A stretch of 45,778 bases of DNA from Deltaproteobacteria bacterium (GTDB taxonomy: Bacteria; Myxococcota_A; UBA9160; SMWR01), in assembly GCA_019310965.1 (NCBI GenBank), contig JAFDDG010000025.1, positions 1-45,778 on the forward strand, in the 5' to 3' direction. Both the position numbers and the translations under genes were made by a program. A model generated the notes under the pieces. That model worked only from the letters and a program-made list of their open reading frames with translations, made no database searches and was not told the DNA's origin. This document shows, piece by piece, positions 9,670 through 18,136 of the stretch; position 1 is the stretch's first letter, and every line of letters begins with the position of its first letter.

Positions 9670-9785
9670 GTTGCCCCCGACTTTCGTCTTTTCTTCGCGA
9701 ACTATTCTGCAAAAACTGAAGCCGAAGGTCGAACCCGCCGATCTGTTCCACCGTCCAACTGTGCAGGGACAAGGAGGAACGCCCA

Positions 9786-10001
9786 GTGCCCGCCCGTCGT
9801 ACTCGCCGCAGCCCCACCATGAAGAACAAGCAGCAGGCCCCCGACACCACGGTCGAGAGCGCCAAGCTGGAGCCCATCCGCTTCGTGACCCGCGAACTCA
9901 TTCGCCCCGACGGCACCACGCTGAGCGTCAAGGTCCCCGTCTACCCGCCGTTCAAGCTCTCGGACAGCGAGAAGAAGGCCCAGGAGAAGAAGGCGAGCTA
10001 G
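9786..10001 (+). CDS. small protein of unknown function (71 aa)
   Basis: Not recognised. The start is GTG, fixed by a near-perfect AAGGAGG (9771-9777) 8 nt upstream, better than most start sites in this window. The basic N-terminus (PARRTRRSP) is followed by a central stretch with beta character, RFVTRELIRPDGTTL then SVKVPVYPPFKL, and a charged Lys/Glu tail. There is no signal peptide, membrane helix or Cys. The PARRTRRS start loosely resembles the VPKRRTS start of ribosomal protein bL32, but the remainder does not match and that identity is rejected. The strong ribosome binding site, elaborate upstream region and separation from leuS suggest a well-expressed, regulated cytoplasmic protein, possibly nucleic-acid binding; the function is unknown. 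Confidence 0.6.
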   Translation: MPARRTRRSPTMKNKQQAPDTTVESAKLEPIRFVTRELIRPDGTTLSVKVPVYPPFKLSDSEKKAQEKKAS

Positions 10002-10100
10002 CGCCCCCACGCCCTCCCCCGAGACGGAACCCGGAGGCCATCGCCGCGCTGGAGCACTGCCACCAGGCGGGCACGGCGCTGCAGCCCAGGAGCAGTCCCG

Positions 10101-10982
10101 GTGACGCCCTTCGAACTGACACTCGTCCTCGCCTCGGCGCTGCTCCACGCGGTCTGGAGCACGACCATCAAGAGCAGCCGCGACCCGTTGATCTTCAACC
10201 TGCTCCAAGGCGCCTTCAGCATCGTCATCGGCTCCGGCGTAGTCGCACTGGTCGATCTGGGCTCGCTGTCACCGGCGTTGTGGCGTTGGCTGGCACTCAC
10301 CAGCGTGGCCCACGGGCTCTACATCTACTGGCTCAGCCGGGCGCTCGAGCACGGCGACCTCACCCTCGTGTATCCAATCGCGCGCTCGACGCCGGCCTTC
10401 CTGCCGTTCGTTGCCGTGCCACTCTTCGGCGAATCTCTCACCATCGGCGGCGCGAGCGGCGTCGCAGTGGTGGTGGCGGGCATGTGGTTGGTGCAGGCCG
10501 GTAGCCACCTCGGCAGGCGCAGCCTCGCCACGCCTGCCGTGCGCTACGCACTGCTCACCTTGGCCGCCACCGTCGTCTATTCACTGGCGGACAAGGGCGC
10601 GATGCTCGAGCTGCACGAGAGGCCGGCAGGCGGTGGCGTGCCGGTGGCCGTTCTCTACTACTTCCTGTTGTCGCTCGGCCACCTGGCGGTGTTCGCGCCA
10701 CTGGTGGTCAGGAAACGCGGCCTGCATGCCATCGCGGCGGCACGCGGCGAGCTCGGAACGGCCACCCTGGCCTCGCTGCTGGCCCTGCTCGGCTACGGCG
10801 CCATTCTGAAGGCGCTCGAAACCGCGCCTGCGAGCTACGTGGTGGCCGTGCGGCAGGCGAGCGTATTCTTCGCTCTCCTGCTGGGAATCGTGCGCCTGCG
10901 CGAACGCCCAGGACGCGCGCGGCTGCTCGGTGCGGCCGCCACGGTATTCGGCGTGGCGCTGATCGCCCTATTCGGAACCTAG
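10101..10982 (+). CDS. EamA/DMT-superfamily transporter
   Basis: Integral inner-membrane protein of 293 residues with about ten hydrophobic helices in two EamA-like halves. Examples are the first helix LTLVLASALLHAVWSTTIK, LVYPIARSTPAFLPFVAVPLF after helix 3, and AASVFGVALIALFGT-like ATVFGVALIALFGT at the end. The family exports or imports small metabolites, amino acids or nucleotide sugars; the substrate cannot be inferred here. The GTG start at 10101 is supported by AGGAG at 10088-10092 with 8-nt spacing. It lies 99 nt after the 71-aa gene and converges on ptsP, with only 11 nt between their stops. Confidence 0.85.
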   Translation: MTPFELTLVLASALLHAVWSTTIKSSRDPLIFNLLQGAFSIVIGSGVVALVDLGSLSPALWRWLALTSVAHGLYIYWLSRALEHGDLTLVYPIARSTPAFLPFVAVPLFGESLTIGGASGVAVVVAGMWLVQAGSHLGRRSLATPAVRYALLTLAATVVYSLADKGAMLELHERPAGGGVPVAVLYYFLLSLGHLAVFAPLVVRKRGLHAIAAARGELGTATLASLLALLGYGAILKALETAPASYVVAVRQASVFFALLLGIVRLRERPGRARLLGAAATVFGVALIALFGT

Positions 10983-10993
10983 CGAGCCGCGAA

Positions 10994-13378
10994 TCAGGCG
11001 ACGCCGCGCTCCGCCTTTTCGACGATGGGCCGCAGCCAGCCGCCGATGTCGGCATGGTCGAGTAGCCCCGCTTCGCGCAGCACCCTGCCACCGATGGCGT
11101 GCACCTCCTCCGCAGTGCCCGCGTCGCGCGCCACACGGGCGGCCGCTTCGGCTTCGCCGGCATCGAGGGCGTGCACGATCTCCTTGATCACCGGCACGCC
11201 GCTCGGCGTGCCCGACAGCTCTTCGATACCCAGGCCCACGAGGATCGGCACGGCGAGCGGATTGCCCGCCATCTCCCCGCAGAGCGACACCGGGATGCCG
11301 GCACGGCGGGCGGCGCGGCCACTCGCATCGATCAGCGCCAGCACCGCCGGATGCAACGGCGTGTAGAGATGGGCCACGTGCTCGTTGGTGCGATCGACCG
11401 CCAGCGTGTACTGGGTCAGGTCGTTGGTGCCGATGCTGAAAAAGTCGCACTCGCGCGCCAAGGCGTCCGCAGTGAGCGCCGCAGACGGGACTTCGATCAT
11501 CAGACCGATCGGAATGTCGCGGTCGTAGGCATGCCCGGCGTCGTCGAGCTCGCCGCGAGCCACCTCGATCACTCGCTTCGCCTGCCGCAGCTCCGGGAGC
11601 GACGACACCATCGGCAGCATCAGACGCACATTGCCGCCGACGCTGGCGCGCAGGATGGCCCGCAGCTGCGCCCGGAACACGCCCTCCTCCTCGAGCGAGA
11701 GTCGGATCGAGCGACAGCCAAGCTGCGGATTCTCCTCGTTCTCGACGCCAAACTCCGCGATGTCCTTGTCGCCGCCGAGATCCAAGGTGCGGATCGTGAC
11801 CGAACGCGGCGCCACGGCCCGCGCCACGCGCTCGTAGAGCTGCTCCTGCTCGTACTCATCCGGAAATCCTCGGTGCGCCAGCACCGGCAGCTCGGTGCGA
11901 AACAGCCCGATGCCGTCTGCGCCGTGCTGCTCCACGAGCCGCAGGTCGCTCACCAGCCCCACGTTGGCGGAGAGTCGAATGCGGCGCCCGTCGCGGGTTT
12001 CGGCGGGCCGAGCGCGCATGGCATCGAGATGTTGAATGGCGACGGCCGCGCGCTGCTGCGCCCGCTCGTACTCGCCCACCAGGTGCTCGTCCGGCGAGAA
12101 GTAGACCTTGCCTTCATCACCGTCGACGATCGCCAGCTCCCCGGGGCGGCAGGCATCGAGAACACCGGCAATGCCGGAGATCGCGGGGATCTCGAGCGTA
12201 CGTGCGAAGATGGCGCCGTGGGAGGTCGGCCCGCCGTGCTCGGAGATGATCGCGCCGACCTTCTCGAGATCGAGCCGGGCAAAGTAGCCGGGCAGGATGT
12301 TGTCGACGACGACGACGGCGCCCTCGGGCAACGGTGCCGTGTCGTGGCGCACGCCGAGCAGCCGCGCCATCACGCGACGTCCCACATCCTCGACATCCCA
12401 GGCCCTCTCGCGAAAGTACGGATCGGCGATGCGCTCGAACTGCTTGCGATAGACCGCGAGCACGCCGCGCAGCGCCGCCAGGCCGTCGCGCTCGGCGCGT
12501 ACCGCCTCCTTCAGCTTCGCCAGGAAGCCCTTGTCCTCGAGGATCTGGATGTGGGTGTTGAAAACCGCTGCGAAGTCGGGGCCGAACTGTTCGCCCATCT
12601 CTTCGCCGGTGTCGTCCAGCTCGCGGCGCGCATCGTGCACGGCCTGCATCAGATCGCGCTCTTCTTGCTCGACGCTGGAGCTCGGCGTGTACTCCATCCG
12701 CTCCAAGTCCATTTGGCCGAGCTTCGACACCGGCCCGATGGCGATGCCGCGCGCCGTGCCGATGCCCGCCAGCTCGATGCCTCCGCCCGCGCGCGCCGGC
12801 TTGACGCCTGTGATCGGGATGCCGTGCTGAGCCAGCTCCTCGTCGACGGCGACCCGCTGTTCTTCCAGCAGCGGCAGCCCCGCCGCGTCGATCAGCTGCG
12901 CATTCAGAACGACCGGCATCAGGAGCTGGGCGCAGGTCAACAGCGTCTCGACGTCGCCCTGCTCGAAGCGCCGCACATTGACCGTCTGCACCGCCAGCAC
13001 GCCGATTGGCACGTTGCGCACGATCAATGGCGCCGCCATGAACGACTCGAAGCGCTCCTCGCCGGTCTCCGGGAAGTACTTGTAGCGCGGGTGCTCGCTG
13101 GCCCGGTCGATGACGACCGGCTCCATGCGCTCGGCGGCGAGCCCCACCAGGCCCTCGTCGAGACGCAAGACGACATTGCCGACAGCGTCGCGCCGCAGGC
13201 CCACGGTGGCGCGCAGGGTCAGGCGATCCAGATCGCTACCGCACAGGTAGAGCGAACACACGTCGGCATCGAGACGCTTGGCCACGAGATCGACGACGTT
13301 CTTGAGCGTCTCGCCAAGGTCATGCGAGCGCGAGACGATCTCGGCGACATCCGCCAGGAGTGCTACGCGATCCGGAAT
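10994..13378 (-). CDS. ptsP: phosphoenolpyruvate-protein phosphotransferase PtsP (EI-Ntr), probable AUU start
   Basis: First enzyme of the nitrogen PTS: it takes phosphate from PEP and passes it to NPr. With the start used here it has 794 residues. A GAF domain occupies about 1-165 (DADVCSLYL, EERFESFMAAPL, GVLAVQ), then the EI N-terminal region, the phospho-His swivelling domain with His387 in GGPTSHGAIFART, and the PEP-binding barrel with LFRTELPVL, DFFSIGTNDLTQYTLAVDR and SLCGEMAGNP. The first conventional codon, GTG at 13285, would cut into the GAF domain's first helix, which in E. coli PtsP precedes the equivalent of DADVCSLYL by about 30 residues. Those residues are encoded upstream in frame, and AGGGGAGG lies 6 nt before ATT at 13378. 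No in-frame ATG, GTG or TTG exists there. Confidence 0.93.
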   Translation of the reverse strand: MPDRVALLADVAEIVSRSHDLGETLKNVVDLVAKRLDADVCSLYLCGSDLDRLTLRATVGLRRDAVGNVVLRLDEGLVGLAAERMEPVVIDRASEHPRYKYFPETGEERFESFMAAPLIVRNVPIGVLAVQTVNVRRFEQGDVETLLTCAQLLMPVVLNAQLIDAAGLPLLEEQRVAVDEELAQHGIPITGVKPARAGGGIELAGIGTARGIAIGPVSKLGQMDLERMEYTPSSSVEQEERDLMQAVHDARRELDDTGEEMGEQFGPDFAAVFNTHIQILEDKGFLAKLKEAVRAERDGLAALRGVLAVYRKQFERIADPYFRERAWDVEDVGRRVMARLLGVRHDTAPLPEGAVVVVDNILPGYFARLDLEKVGAIISEHGGPTSHGAIFARTLEIPAISGIAGVLDACRPGELAIVDGDEGKVYFSPDEHLVGEYERAQQRAAVAIQHLDAMRARPAETRDGRRIRLSANVGLVSDLRLVEQHGADGIGLFRTELPVLAHRGFPDEYEQEQLYERVARAVAPRSVTIRTLDLGGDKDIAEFGVENEENPQLGCRSIRLSLEEEGVFRAQLRAILRASVGGNVRLMLPMVSSLPELRQAKRVIEVARGELDDAGHAYDRDIPIGLMIEVPSAALTADALARECDFFSIGTNDLTQYTLAVDRTNEHVAHLYTPLHPAVLALIDASGRAARRAGIPVSLCGEMAGNPLAVPILVGLGIEELSGTPSGVPVIKEIVHALDAGEAEAAARVARDAGTAEEVHAIGGRVLREAGLLDHADIGGWLRPIVEKAERGVA

Positions 13379-13384
13379 GATGGG

Positions 13385-13392
13385 CCTCCCCT
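13385..13392 (-). promoter_or_regulatory. Shine-Dalgarno that decides an AUU start for ptsP
   Basis: On the minus strand AGGGGAGG is followed by CCCATC and then ATT. Spacing to ATT is 6 nt; to the in-frame ATC just before it only 3 nt. The encoded 31 residues restore the first GAF helix, so initiation here is more credible than at the internal GTG 13285. Confidence 0.6.
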
Positions 13393-13550
13393 GGACAGAA
13401 ATGGGGCCACAGACGCCGGGGCTCAGCGCTTCTCTATGATACCGAAGTCTCGAGGACGGTCGGAAAGCCGTCCTGGCGGCGTCTGAGCGCGGTCACCGCC
13501 GTCGAAGGAGCAGTCGATCGCCCGGCACGCGGCCGCGCGCCGGCGAGACG

Positions 13551-13823
13551 CTAGTAGGGTCGAGGAAAGCCGGGCGAATCGTTGCGCGGGAAGGAGGGGA
13601 ATACCTGGTCCTTGTCTTCGAAGCGCAGACCGAGCGCAAGCAGGATCTTGCGTTTCGTGTCCATGCGGCAGTTCATGCCCTTCTCGACGCTGTGAATCGT
13701 GCGAAGCGCTACCTTCGCCTTCTTGGCGAGCTGCGCCTGCGTCATCAGCCGATTCTCGCGCAGCTCCCGGACACGATTTCCGCGGATCGCCCTCATCGTA
13801 GACGTGGATCCGTTGCCTTCCAT
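13551..13823 (-). CDS. XRE-family helix-turn-helix regulator (90 aa)
   Basis: Small DNA-binding protein. A Cro/C1-type helix-turn-helix spans about residues 15-65: NRVRELRENRLMTQAQLAKK, KVALRTIHSVEKG and TKRKILLALGL. The tail is short and Pro/Phe-rich (QVFPSFPRNDSPGFPRPY) and has no recognisable domain. Start ATG 13823 is chosen because AGGGAG lies 8 nt upstream; an internal ATG at 13796 is possible and an open frame reaches to 14015 without a ribosome site. The gene lies upstream of ptsP in the same orientation with a 172-nt gap, so it may regulate itself and possibly ptsP. A perfect inverted repeat about 60-95 bp upstream is a candidate operator. Confidence 0.8.
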   Translation of the reverse strand: MEGNGSTSTMRAIRGNRVRELRENRLMTQAQLAKKAKVALRTIHSVEKGMNCRMDTKRKILLALGLRFEDKDQVFPSFPRNDSPGFPRPY

Positions 13824-13881
13824 TGCGTCGACTCCCTGGGCATCCCTGCCGATTGGCCAGACACCCCCCAAGTTCAAGGGT

Positions 13882-13917
13882 GTTTTCGGACAACCGTGGG
13901 ATTTCTTTACCGAAAAC
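13882..13917 (-). promoter_or_regulatory. inverted repeat, candidate operator of the XRE regulator
   Basis: GTTTTCGG (13882-13889) and CCGAAAAC (13910-13917) form a perfect 8-bp inverted repeat with a 20-bp A+T-richer centre, located 59-94 bp upstream of the regulator's start. The half-site centres are 28 bp apart. It is unlike the surrounding G+C-rich sequence and fits an autoregulatory operator or an RNA stem-loop; the sequence alone does not decide. Confidence 0.45.
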
Positions 13918-14193
13918 AAGCATCTAGCCTGCCGGCGCCCGGGCCGGACCGCAGCACACGGGACAGACGTGAGGGATCCGGCCCACATGGGTGGTACACC
14001 TGCGGGTTCGTGCACATGCGAACAGAAGGGCCGCTGAAAGCGTCCCAGCGTCAGCCGGCACCGAATGGGGGCACGGATCGGAGCGTGACCCCGGGGGCAC
14101 CAGCAATTCCCGGCCCGGGCCGATACGGGGTCGAGCCAGCCACAGGGAGACCTCCAGCCCGCCGGCGCACCGGCGCGGCGTCAGGGTGAGACT
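13918..14193. other. intergenic region without a recognisable gene
   Basis: Space between the XRE gene (leftward) and the AsmA-like gene (rightward). It should hold divergent promoters, but no clear -35/-10 pair is visible. An 8-bp inverted repeat GGGCCGGA/TCCGGCCC (13941-13948, 13977-13984) is present, of unknown meaning. AGGGTGAG at 14183-14190 is the probable ribosome site for the following gene. Confidence 0.5.
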
Positions 14194-16896
14194 TTGCGAA
14201 CCGGGCGAATCATCATGGCTTGTGCGGTGTTCGGCGCCGCGCTAGCGGTGGGCTTTACAGCAGCCCGCCCGCTGGCACCGTCACGCCTGCACGAAGAGAT
14301 CGAGCAGCTCCTATCCGACCTGCTGGGCGGCGACGTGCAGATAGGCACCCTGCGCTTGTCGCTCGGCTGGGGCATCCGGCTGGAGGGCTACGACGTGGTG
14401 GCCTGGCCTTCCGACGATGGGCCGGCGCTCCACGCCGAGCGCGCCCGGGCCGAGATCCGGCCCTTCTCGCATCTGACTGGCCAGCGCCGGTTGCGCTCCA
14501 TCGCGCTCGAGCGACCGCGGCTGCAGGTCCGCCGAGGGCCCGACGGCGTATTTGCCCCACCGCCGGCCGAGAGGCTGCTCGGGCGCGAGGCCGAGGCCGC
14601 TCCCCCGGACGAGCTGCTCCAGCCCCTCATCGCGGTGGAGAGCAGGCTGCGCCACGCGCTCGAGACGCTGGTCGTGGCCGACCGCTTCGAGATCCTGGAC
14701 GGACGCATCGACTTCAGCGACGCCCATGGCACCGATCGGCCCGAACTCTCCCTCGAGGCCATTCGCGGCAGCCTCACCCACAGCGGTTTCTTTGACGAGA
14801 CCGGGCTGCAACTGGCGGCCCGGCTCTCGGATGCGAGCGGCGTACGCGGCAGCTTCGAGTGGGATGGGCGCCGCAGACGCGACGGCAGCCTACGCATTGC
14901 CGCCGCAGCAACCAATCTCCAGCTGGGCGTGCTGGCACCGTGGCTGCTCGGCACACACCCGGACGCACGGCTGGCGGCGAACCTGAGCGGCGCCGTGGTG
15001 TTCGACTCGCCGACGCCGGGGCACGGTCGCCTGGAGCTCGACCTGGTCGCGGCGGGCGTCGAGAGCGCGCCCGACCTCGTGACCCGAGGCCCCCTCGAGG
15101 CCGAGCGCGTGACGCTCGACGGGGTCGCCGCCATCTCACCGGGGGAGGTGCGTCTCGAGGACGTGCAATTCACTCTGGACGAACTCGGCCTGGTGCTCGA
15201 TGGCGCACTCGAGCGGCCGCTGGTCAGCGCGGCGCATGCCGACCTCACGCTCGCCGTGCGGGACGTGACCGTGCGCGACCTGCGTTATCTGGTCAGCTGG
15301 CTGCCGGCCGTGCGACGCGACGAGGCCGAGCGCCTGCTCGCCTCCATCGAGAGCGGACGACTGCGTCTGCTGCGCACCGCGGGCAACGCATCCCTGGACC
15401 GCTGGCAGGCGTTCCTGGCCGGACGCACGGCGCAGCTGCCGGCCCATTTCGTCGTCGACGCTCACCTGGAAGATGCGACGCTTCGAGTGGGCGAAGGCGA
15501 TCGCATGGAAGACTTCTCTGGACGACTGTGGTGGACCGATGATCGCGTCGAGATTCGCGATGCCCGGGCTCTGCTCAACGGGAAGCCGCTGCCTCAGCTG
15601 GATCTGAGCATCGACGGGGTCGGACACCTGTTCGCGTCGAACCGCGAGGCTCGCACGATGCGCGACGGTGCCCAGCCGCTGGTCGGCTTGGGCACCCTGT
15701 GGCGTGCGACCCACCGCGAGCCCGGCGGCTCGCGCCAACTCGACGTGCGCCTCGAGCTGGACCATCTCGAGCACCCGATGTTCTTCTGGCCGGTCGCCCA
15801 GGCCGAGGCGCGCGTGCAGAGCGTCGAGCACGGAGTGAGCATCGCCATCGAACGCGGTCGCTGGGCCGGCGTGCCGGTACGCGGCGCGGCCACCTGGCTC
15901 TTCGAGCCAGAAGAACGCGTCGAGGCCGCGTTCACGGCCTTCCCGGCGCCGAACGAACCACTCGAGAGGAACACGAGTGAAAGCTGGGCGGCCGGACGCT
16001 TCGAGGTGGGACCCATCGCGTCGGACCGCTGGTCCCAGAAGCGGGCTGGAGGCGTGTTTCGCGCCCATGGCGGGCAAGTCGACGTGCGCGAGCTGGAAAT
16101 CGAGCTCTCACCGAAGGGCCGCGCGTTGGCGAGCGGCCAGCTGGACCTCTCCCAGCCCGACGCCGTTCCCGTCGATGTGGCCTTCGAAATAGAGGAGGGC
16201 GATCTCGCGCAGCTCGGCGACAGCGTCGGACTGCCCCGCGACCTCGCCAGCGGCACGCTCTCGGCGCAGGGCTCGCTGTCGACCCTTCTGCGCAGCGACG
16301 TTTCGCTGTCCACCTCGCTCGACGGCACGCTCGCAATCGACCTCCGAGACGGCTGGATCCGCCAGGAAATCCCGGCGGTGGCGGCGCTGGCGTTGGCGAG
16401 CGCGGCGGTGAACCCGTTCGCAGCGCGCGAGCAACCGCGCTTCGATCGCATCACCACCCAGCTCGAAATCGAAGCCGGCTACCTGCGCACCGCGTCACTC
16501 ACTCTCGATGGACCGGACGTTCGCGCCTTCGCTTCGGGCAACATCGCGATCGCGCGCGAGCCCTTCGATCTCGATGTCGAGGTGGTGCTCTACTTGTTCC
16601 GGCCAGTGGATTTCGTGCTCGAGAAGATTCCGTTGTTGAACGTGTTGCTCTTGGGGCCGAACGACAATCTGGTGGCCGCTCACTTCACATTGAGCGGTCC
16701 ATGGGCGCAACCACACGCCAGCCTGGTGCCGCACCGATCCCTCACGAGCGGTCCGGGCACGATGGTGTTCGAGACGATGCCGGCGCTGGTGCGACGCGGT
16801 CTGCAAGCCATCGGCTCGCTGATGGAGAATGAGAAGGAGCCCGCCCCCGAGCCCGCATTGCCACCAGCGGGTGCCGCAGCACCTGCCGAGTCGTGA
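14194..16896 (+). CDS. AsmA-like/YhdP-like envelope protein
   Basis: A 900-residue protein with an N-terminal signal-anchor (RIIMACAVFGAALAVGFTAA, residues 5-24) and a long periplasmic region of beta-rich repeats. Features of the AsmA/YhdP (repeating beta-groove) superfamily are the membrane-proximal VQIGTLRLSLGWGIRLEGYD, repeated 'LDGRIDFSD / LEDVQFTLDELGL / LTLDGPDVRAFASGNI' type strands and the C-terminal DVEVVLYLFRPVDFVLEKIP with ISGPWAQPH-like LSGPWAQP. Such proteins are implicated in lipid transport between the two membranes; this specific role is inference. The TTG start at 14194 has AGGGTGAG just upstream and keeps two Arg before the hydrophobic segment; ATG 14215 is the alternative. 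Followed closely by hldC. Confidence 0.75.
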   Translation: MRTGRIIMACAVFGAALAVGFTAARPLAPSRLHEEIEQLLSDLLGGDVQIGTLRLSLGWGIRLEGYDVVAWPSDDGPALHAERARAEIRPFSHLTGQRRLRSIALERPRLQVRRGPDGVFAPPPAERLLGREAEAAPPDELLQPLIAVESRLRHALETLVVADRFEILDGRIDFSDAHGTDRPELSLEAIRGSLTHSGFFDETGLQLAARLSDASGVRGSFEWDGRRRRDGSLRIAAAATNLQLGVLAPWLLGTHPDARLAANLSGAVVFDSPTPGHGRLELDLVAAGVESAPDLVTRGPLEAERVTLDGVAAISPGEVRLEDVQFTLDELGLVLDGALERPLVSAAHADLTLAVRDVTVRDLRYLVSWLPAVRRDEAERLLASIESGRLRLLRTAGNASLDRWQAFLAGRTAQLPAHFVVDAHLEDATLRVGEGDRMEDFSGRLWWTDDRVEIRDARALLNGKPLPQLDLSIDGVGHLFASNREARTMRDGAQPLVGLGTLWRATHREPGGSRQLDVRLELDHLEHPMFFWPVAQAEARVQSVEHGVSIAIERGRWAGVPVRGAATWLFEPEERVEAAFTAFPAPNEPLERNTSESWAAGRFEVGPIASDRWSQKRAGGVFRAHGGQVDVRELEIELSPKGRALASGQLDLSQPDAVPVDVAFEIEEGDLAQLGDSVGLPRDLASGTLSAQGSLSTLLRSDVSLSTSLDGTLAIDLRDGWIRQEIPAVAALALASAAVNPFAAREQPRFDRITTQLEIEAGYLRTASLTLDGPDVRAFASGNIAIAREPFDLDVEVVLYLFRPVDFVLEKIPLLNVLLLGPNDNLVAAHFTLSGPWAQPHASLVPHRSLTSGPGTMVFETMPALVRRGLQAIGSLMENEKEPAPEPALPPAGAAAPAES

Positions 16897-16923
16897 CGCG
16901 CCTGGGCGCGGTAGAGTAGTCGC

Positions 16924-17433
16924 ATGCCGCGCGCCCGAACCGCCGCTCCCACTGCGGCCCGCGACAAGCTGCTGACCCGCGACGCGGCCGGTCGCGCCGT
17001 GCGCCGCGCCCAGCGACGCGACGAGCGCGTCGTGTTCACCAACGGCTGCTTCGACGTGCTCCATCTGGGTCACGTCCGCAGCCTCGAACAGGCGCGGGCA
17101 CTCGGCGATCGACTCGTGGTGGGGCTGAACTCCGACGCCAGCGTGCGCCGGTTGAAGGGCTCCGAAAGACCCTTGGTGCCCGCGCGCCAGCGTGCCGAAG
17201 TGCTCGCGGCGCTCGCCTGCGTCGACTGGGTCGTCCTCTTTGGTCATGCCACACCGCTGGCACTGATTCGCGCACTGCGTCCAGATGTGCTGGCGAAGGG
17301 CGGCGACTGGGCCCTCGACGAGATCGTTGGCCGCGAGGATGTCGAAGGCTGGGGGGGGCGCGTCGTGCGCTTGCGCCAGGTGCCGGGCGTGCGCACCACC
17401 CTGCTGTTGCGACGCGCCCGCGGCACCCGCTGA
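16924..17433 (+). CDS. hldC: D-glycero-beta-D-manno-heptose 1-phosphate adenylyltransferase (RfaE domain II)
   Basis: Nucleotidyltransferase of the cytidylyltransferase fold that transfers AMP to heptose 1-phosphate, giving ADP-heptose for lipopolysaccharide core synthesis. Motifs: [14 protein letters not shown] with the HxGH site at His47-His50, [31 protein letters not shown] and [10 protein letters not shown]. At 169 residues it is the stand-alone nucleotidyltransferase; the kinase domain present in E. coli HldE is absent, so a separate HldA should exist elsewhere. It sits 27 nt after the AsmA-like gene, which fits a shared role in outer-membrane biogenesis. Convergent with mobA. Confidence 0.93.
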   Translation: MPRARTAAPTAARDKLLTRDAAGRAVRRAQRRDERVVFTNGCFDVLHLGHVRSLEQARALGDRLVVGLNSDASVRRLKGSERPLVPARQRAEVLAALACVDWVVLFGHATPLALIRALRPDVLAKGGDWALDEIVGREDVEGWGGRVVRLRQVPGVRTTLLLRRARGTR

Positions 17434-17518
17434 CACGCCGGCTGGCAAGGCCTCGCTGCGCCGCGTCGAGAACGACCCCTCGGCGCTGCATTCGGGGCGG
17501 CGGACCGAGAACAGCGCC

Positions 17519-18127
17519 TCAGCCGGCGGCGATGCGCCGCTCCACCTCGGCCAGCTCTCCGGGAGTGTTCACGTTGAACAGCGCCAGCCCGTCGCGGTCG
17601 ATCACCGCCACATCGTGCGGCTCGAGCCACGCCGTCGTCACCTCGTCGAGCAGGCCGCGCAGCGCCAGCGCGCCCTGTGCGAGCCTGCGCCGGGCGACTG
17701 GCAGCACCGTCGCGACACGATAAAGGGCGCATAGAGGATGCGGACCGCTCTGCGTACGCGGCACCACGGCATCCGCCTCGGGCCAGGCGACGATCGCCAA
17801 GACCAGGTCCGGCGTGAGCAGGGGCAGATCCGTCGCCGCCACGAAGAGCCACGGTGCACTGCTCGCCTCGAGCGCGGCCACCAGGCCACGCAGCGCCGCA
17901 CTCGGCCCCGGTCCGTCGGGCACACGCCGACCCGGCGACTCCGCCGGTGGATCGCCGCCGACCAACAGCACCTCCGCGAAGAGCCCGTCGAGCAGCCGCG
18001 CCACCCGCACCGCGCTGGGCGCGCCACCGATGGGCAGATGCGCCTTGTCGCAGCCCATGCGCGACGACGCGCCGCCCACCAGGACGGCGCCGGTCACGTT
18101 TCCGATGCGACCCGCTCGAGCACTCAC
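17519..18127 (-). CDS. mobA: molybdenum cofactor guanylyltransferase
   Basis: Adds GMP to Mo-molybdopterin to make the guanine dinucleotide form of the cofactor. The 202-residue protein has the nucleotide-binding loop VTGAVLVGGASSRMGCDKA (about residues 11-29), the metal-binding VAATDLPLLTPDLV, and the C-terminal LFNVNTPGELAEVERR typical of MobA. The start is GTG at 18127; an alternative GTG at 18097 would begin directly at the conserved VTGAVLVGG. It lies 9 nt downstream of moeA on the same strand, so the pair forms a molybdenum-cofactor operon. Confidence 0.93.
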   Translation of the reverse strand: MSARAGRIGNVTGAVLVGGASSRMGCDKAHLPIGGAPSAVRVARLLDGLFAEVLLVGGDPPAESPGRRVPDGPGPSAALRGLVAALEASSAPWLFVAATDLPLLTPDLVLAIVAWPEADAVVPRTQSGPHPLCALYRVATVLPVARRRLAQGALALRGLLDEVTTAWLEPHDVAVIDRDGLALFNVNTPGELAEVERRIAAG

Positions 18128-18136
18128 GCCGCGGCC

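Noticed and set aside
9786..10001. Identity of the 71-aa protein as ribosomal protein bL32
   Set aside because: Only the PARRTRRS start resembles bL32; the remainder, including the absence of the usual HW and Cys pattern, does not fit.
11099..13486. Plus-strand open frame of 795 codons antisense to ptsP
   Set aside because: Composition is typical of an antisense shadow, with no recognisable family; ptsP on the minus strand has all its motifs.
13941..13984. Inverted repeat GGGCCGGA/TCCGGCCC
   Set aside because: Eight G+C-rich bp with a 28-nt loop is expected by chance at this base composition.
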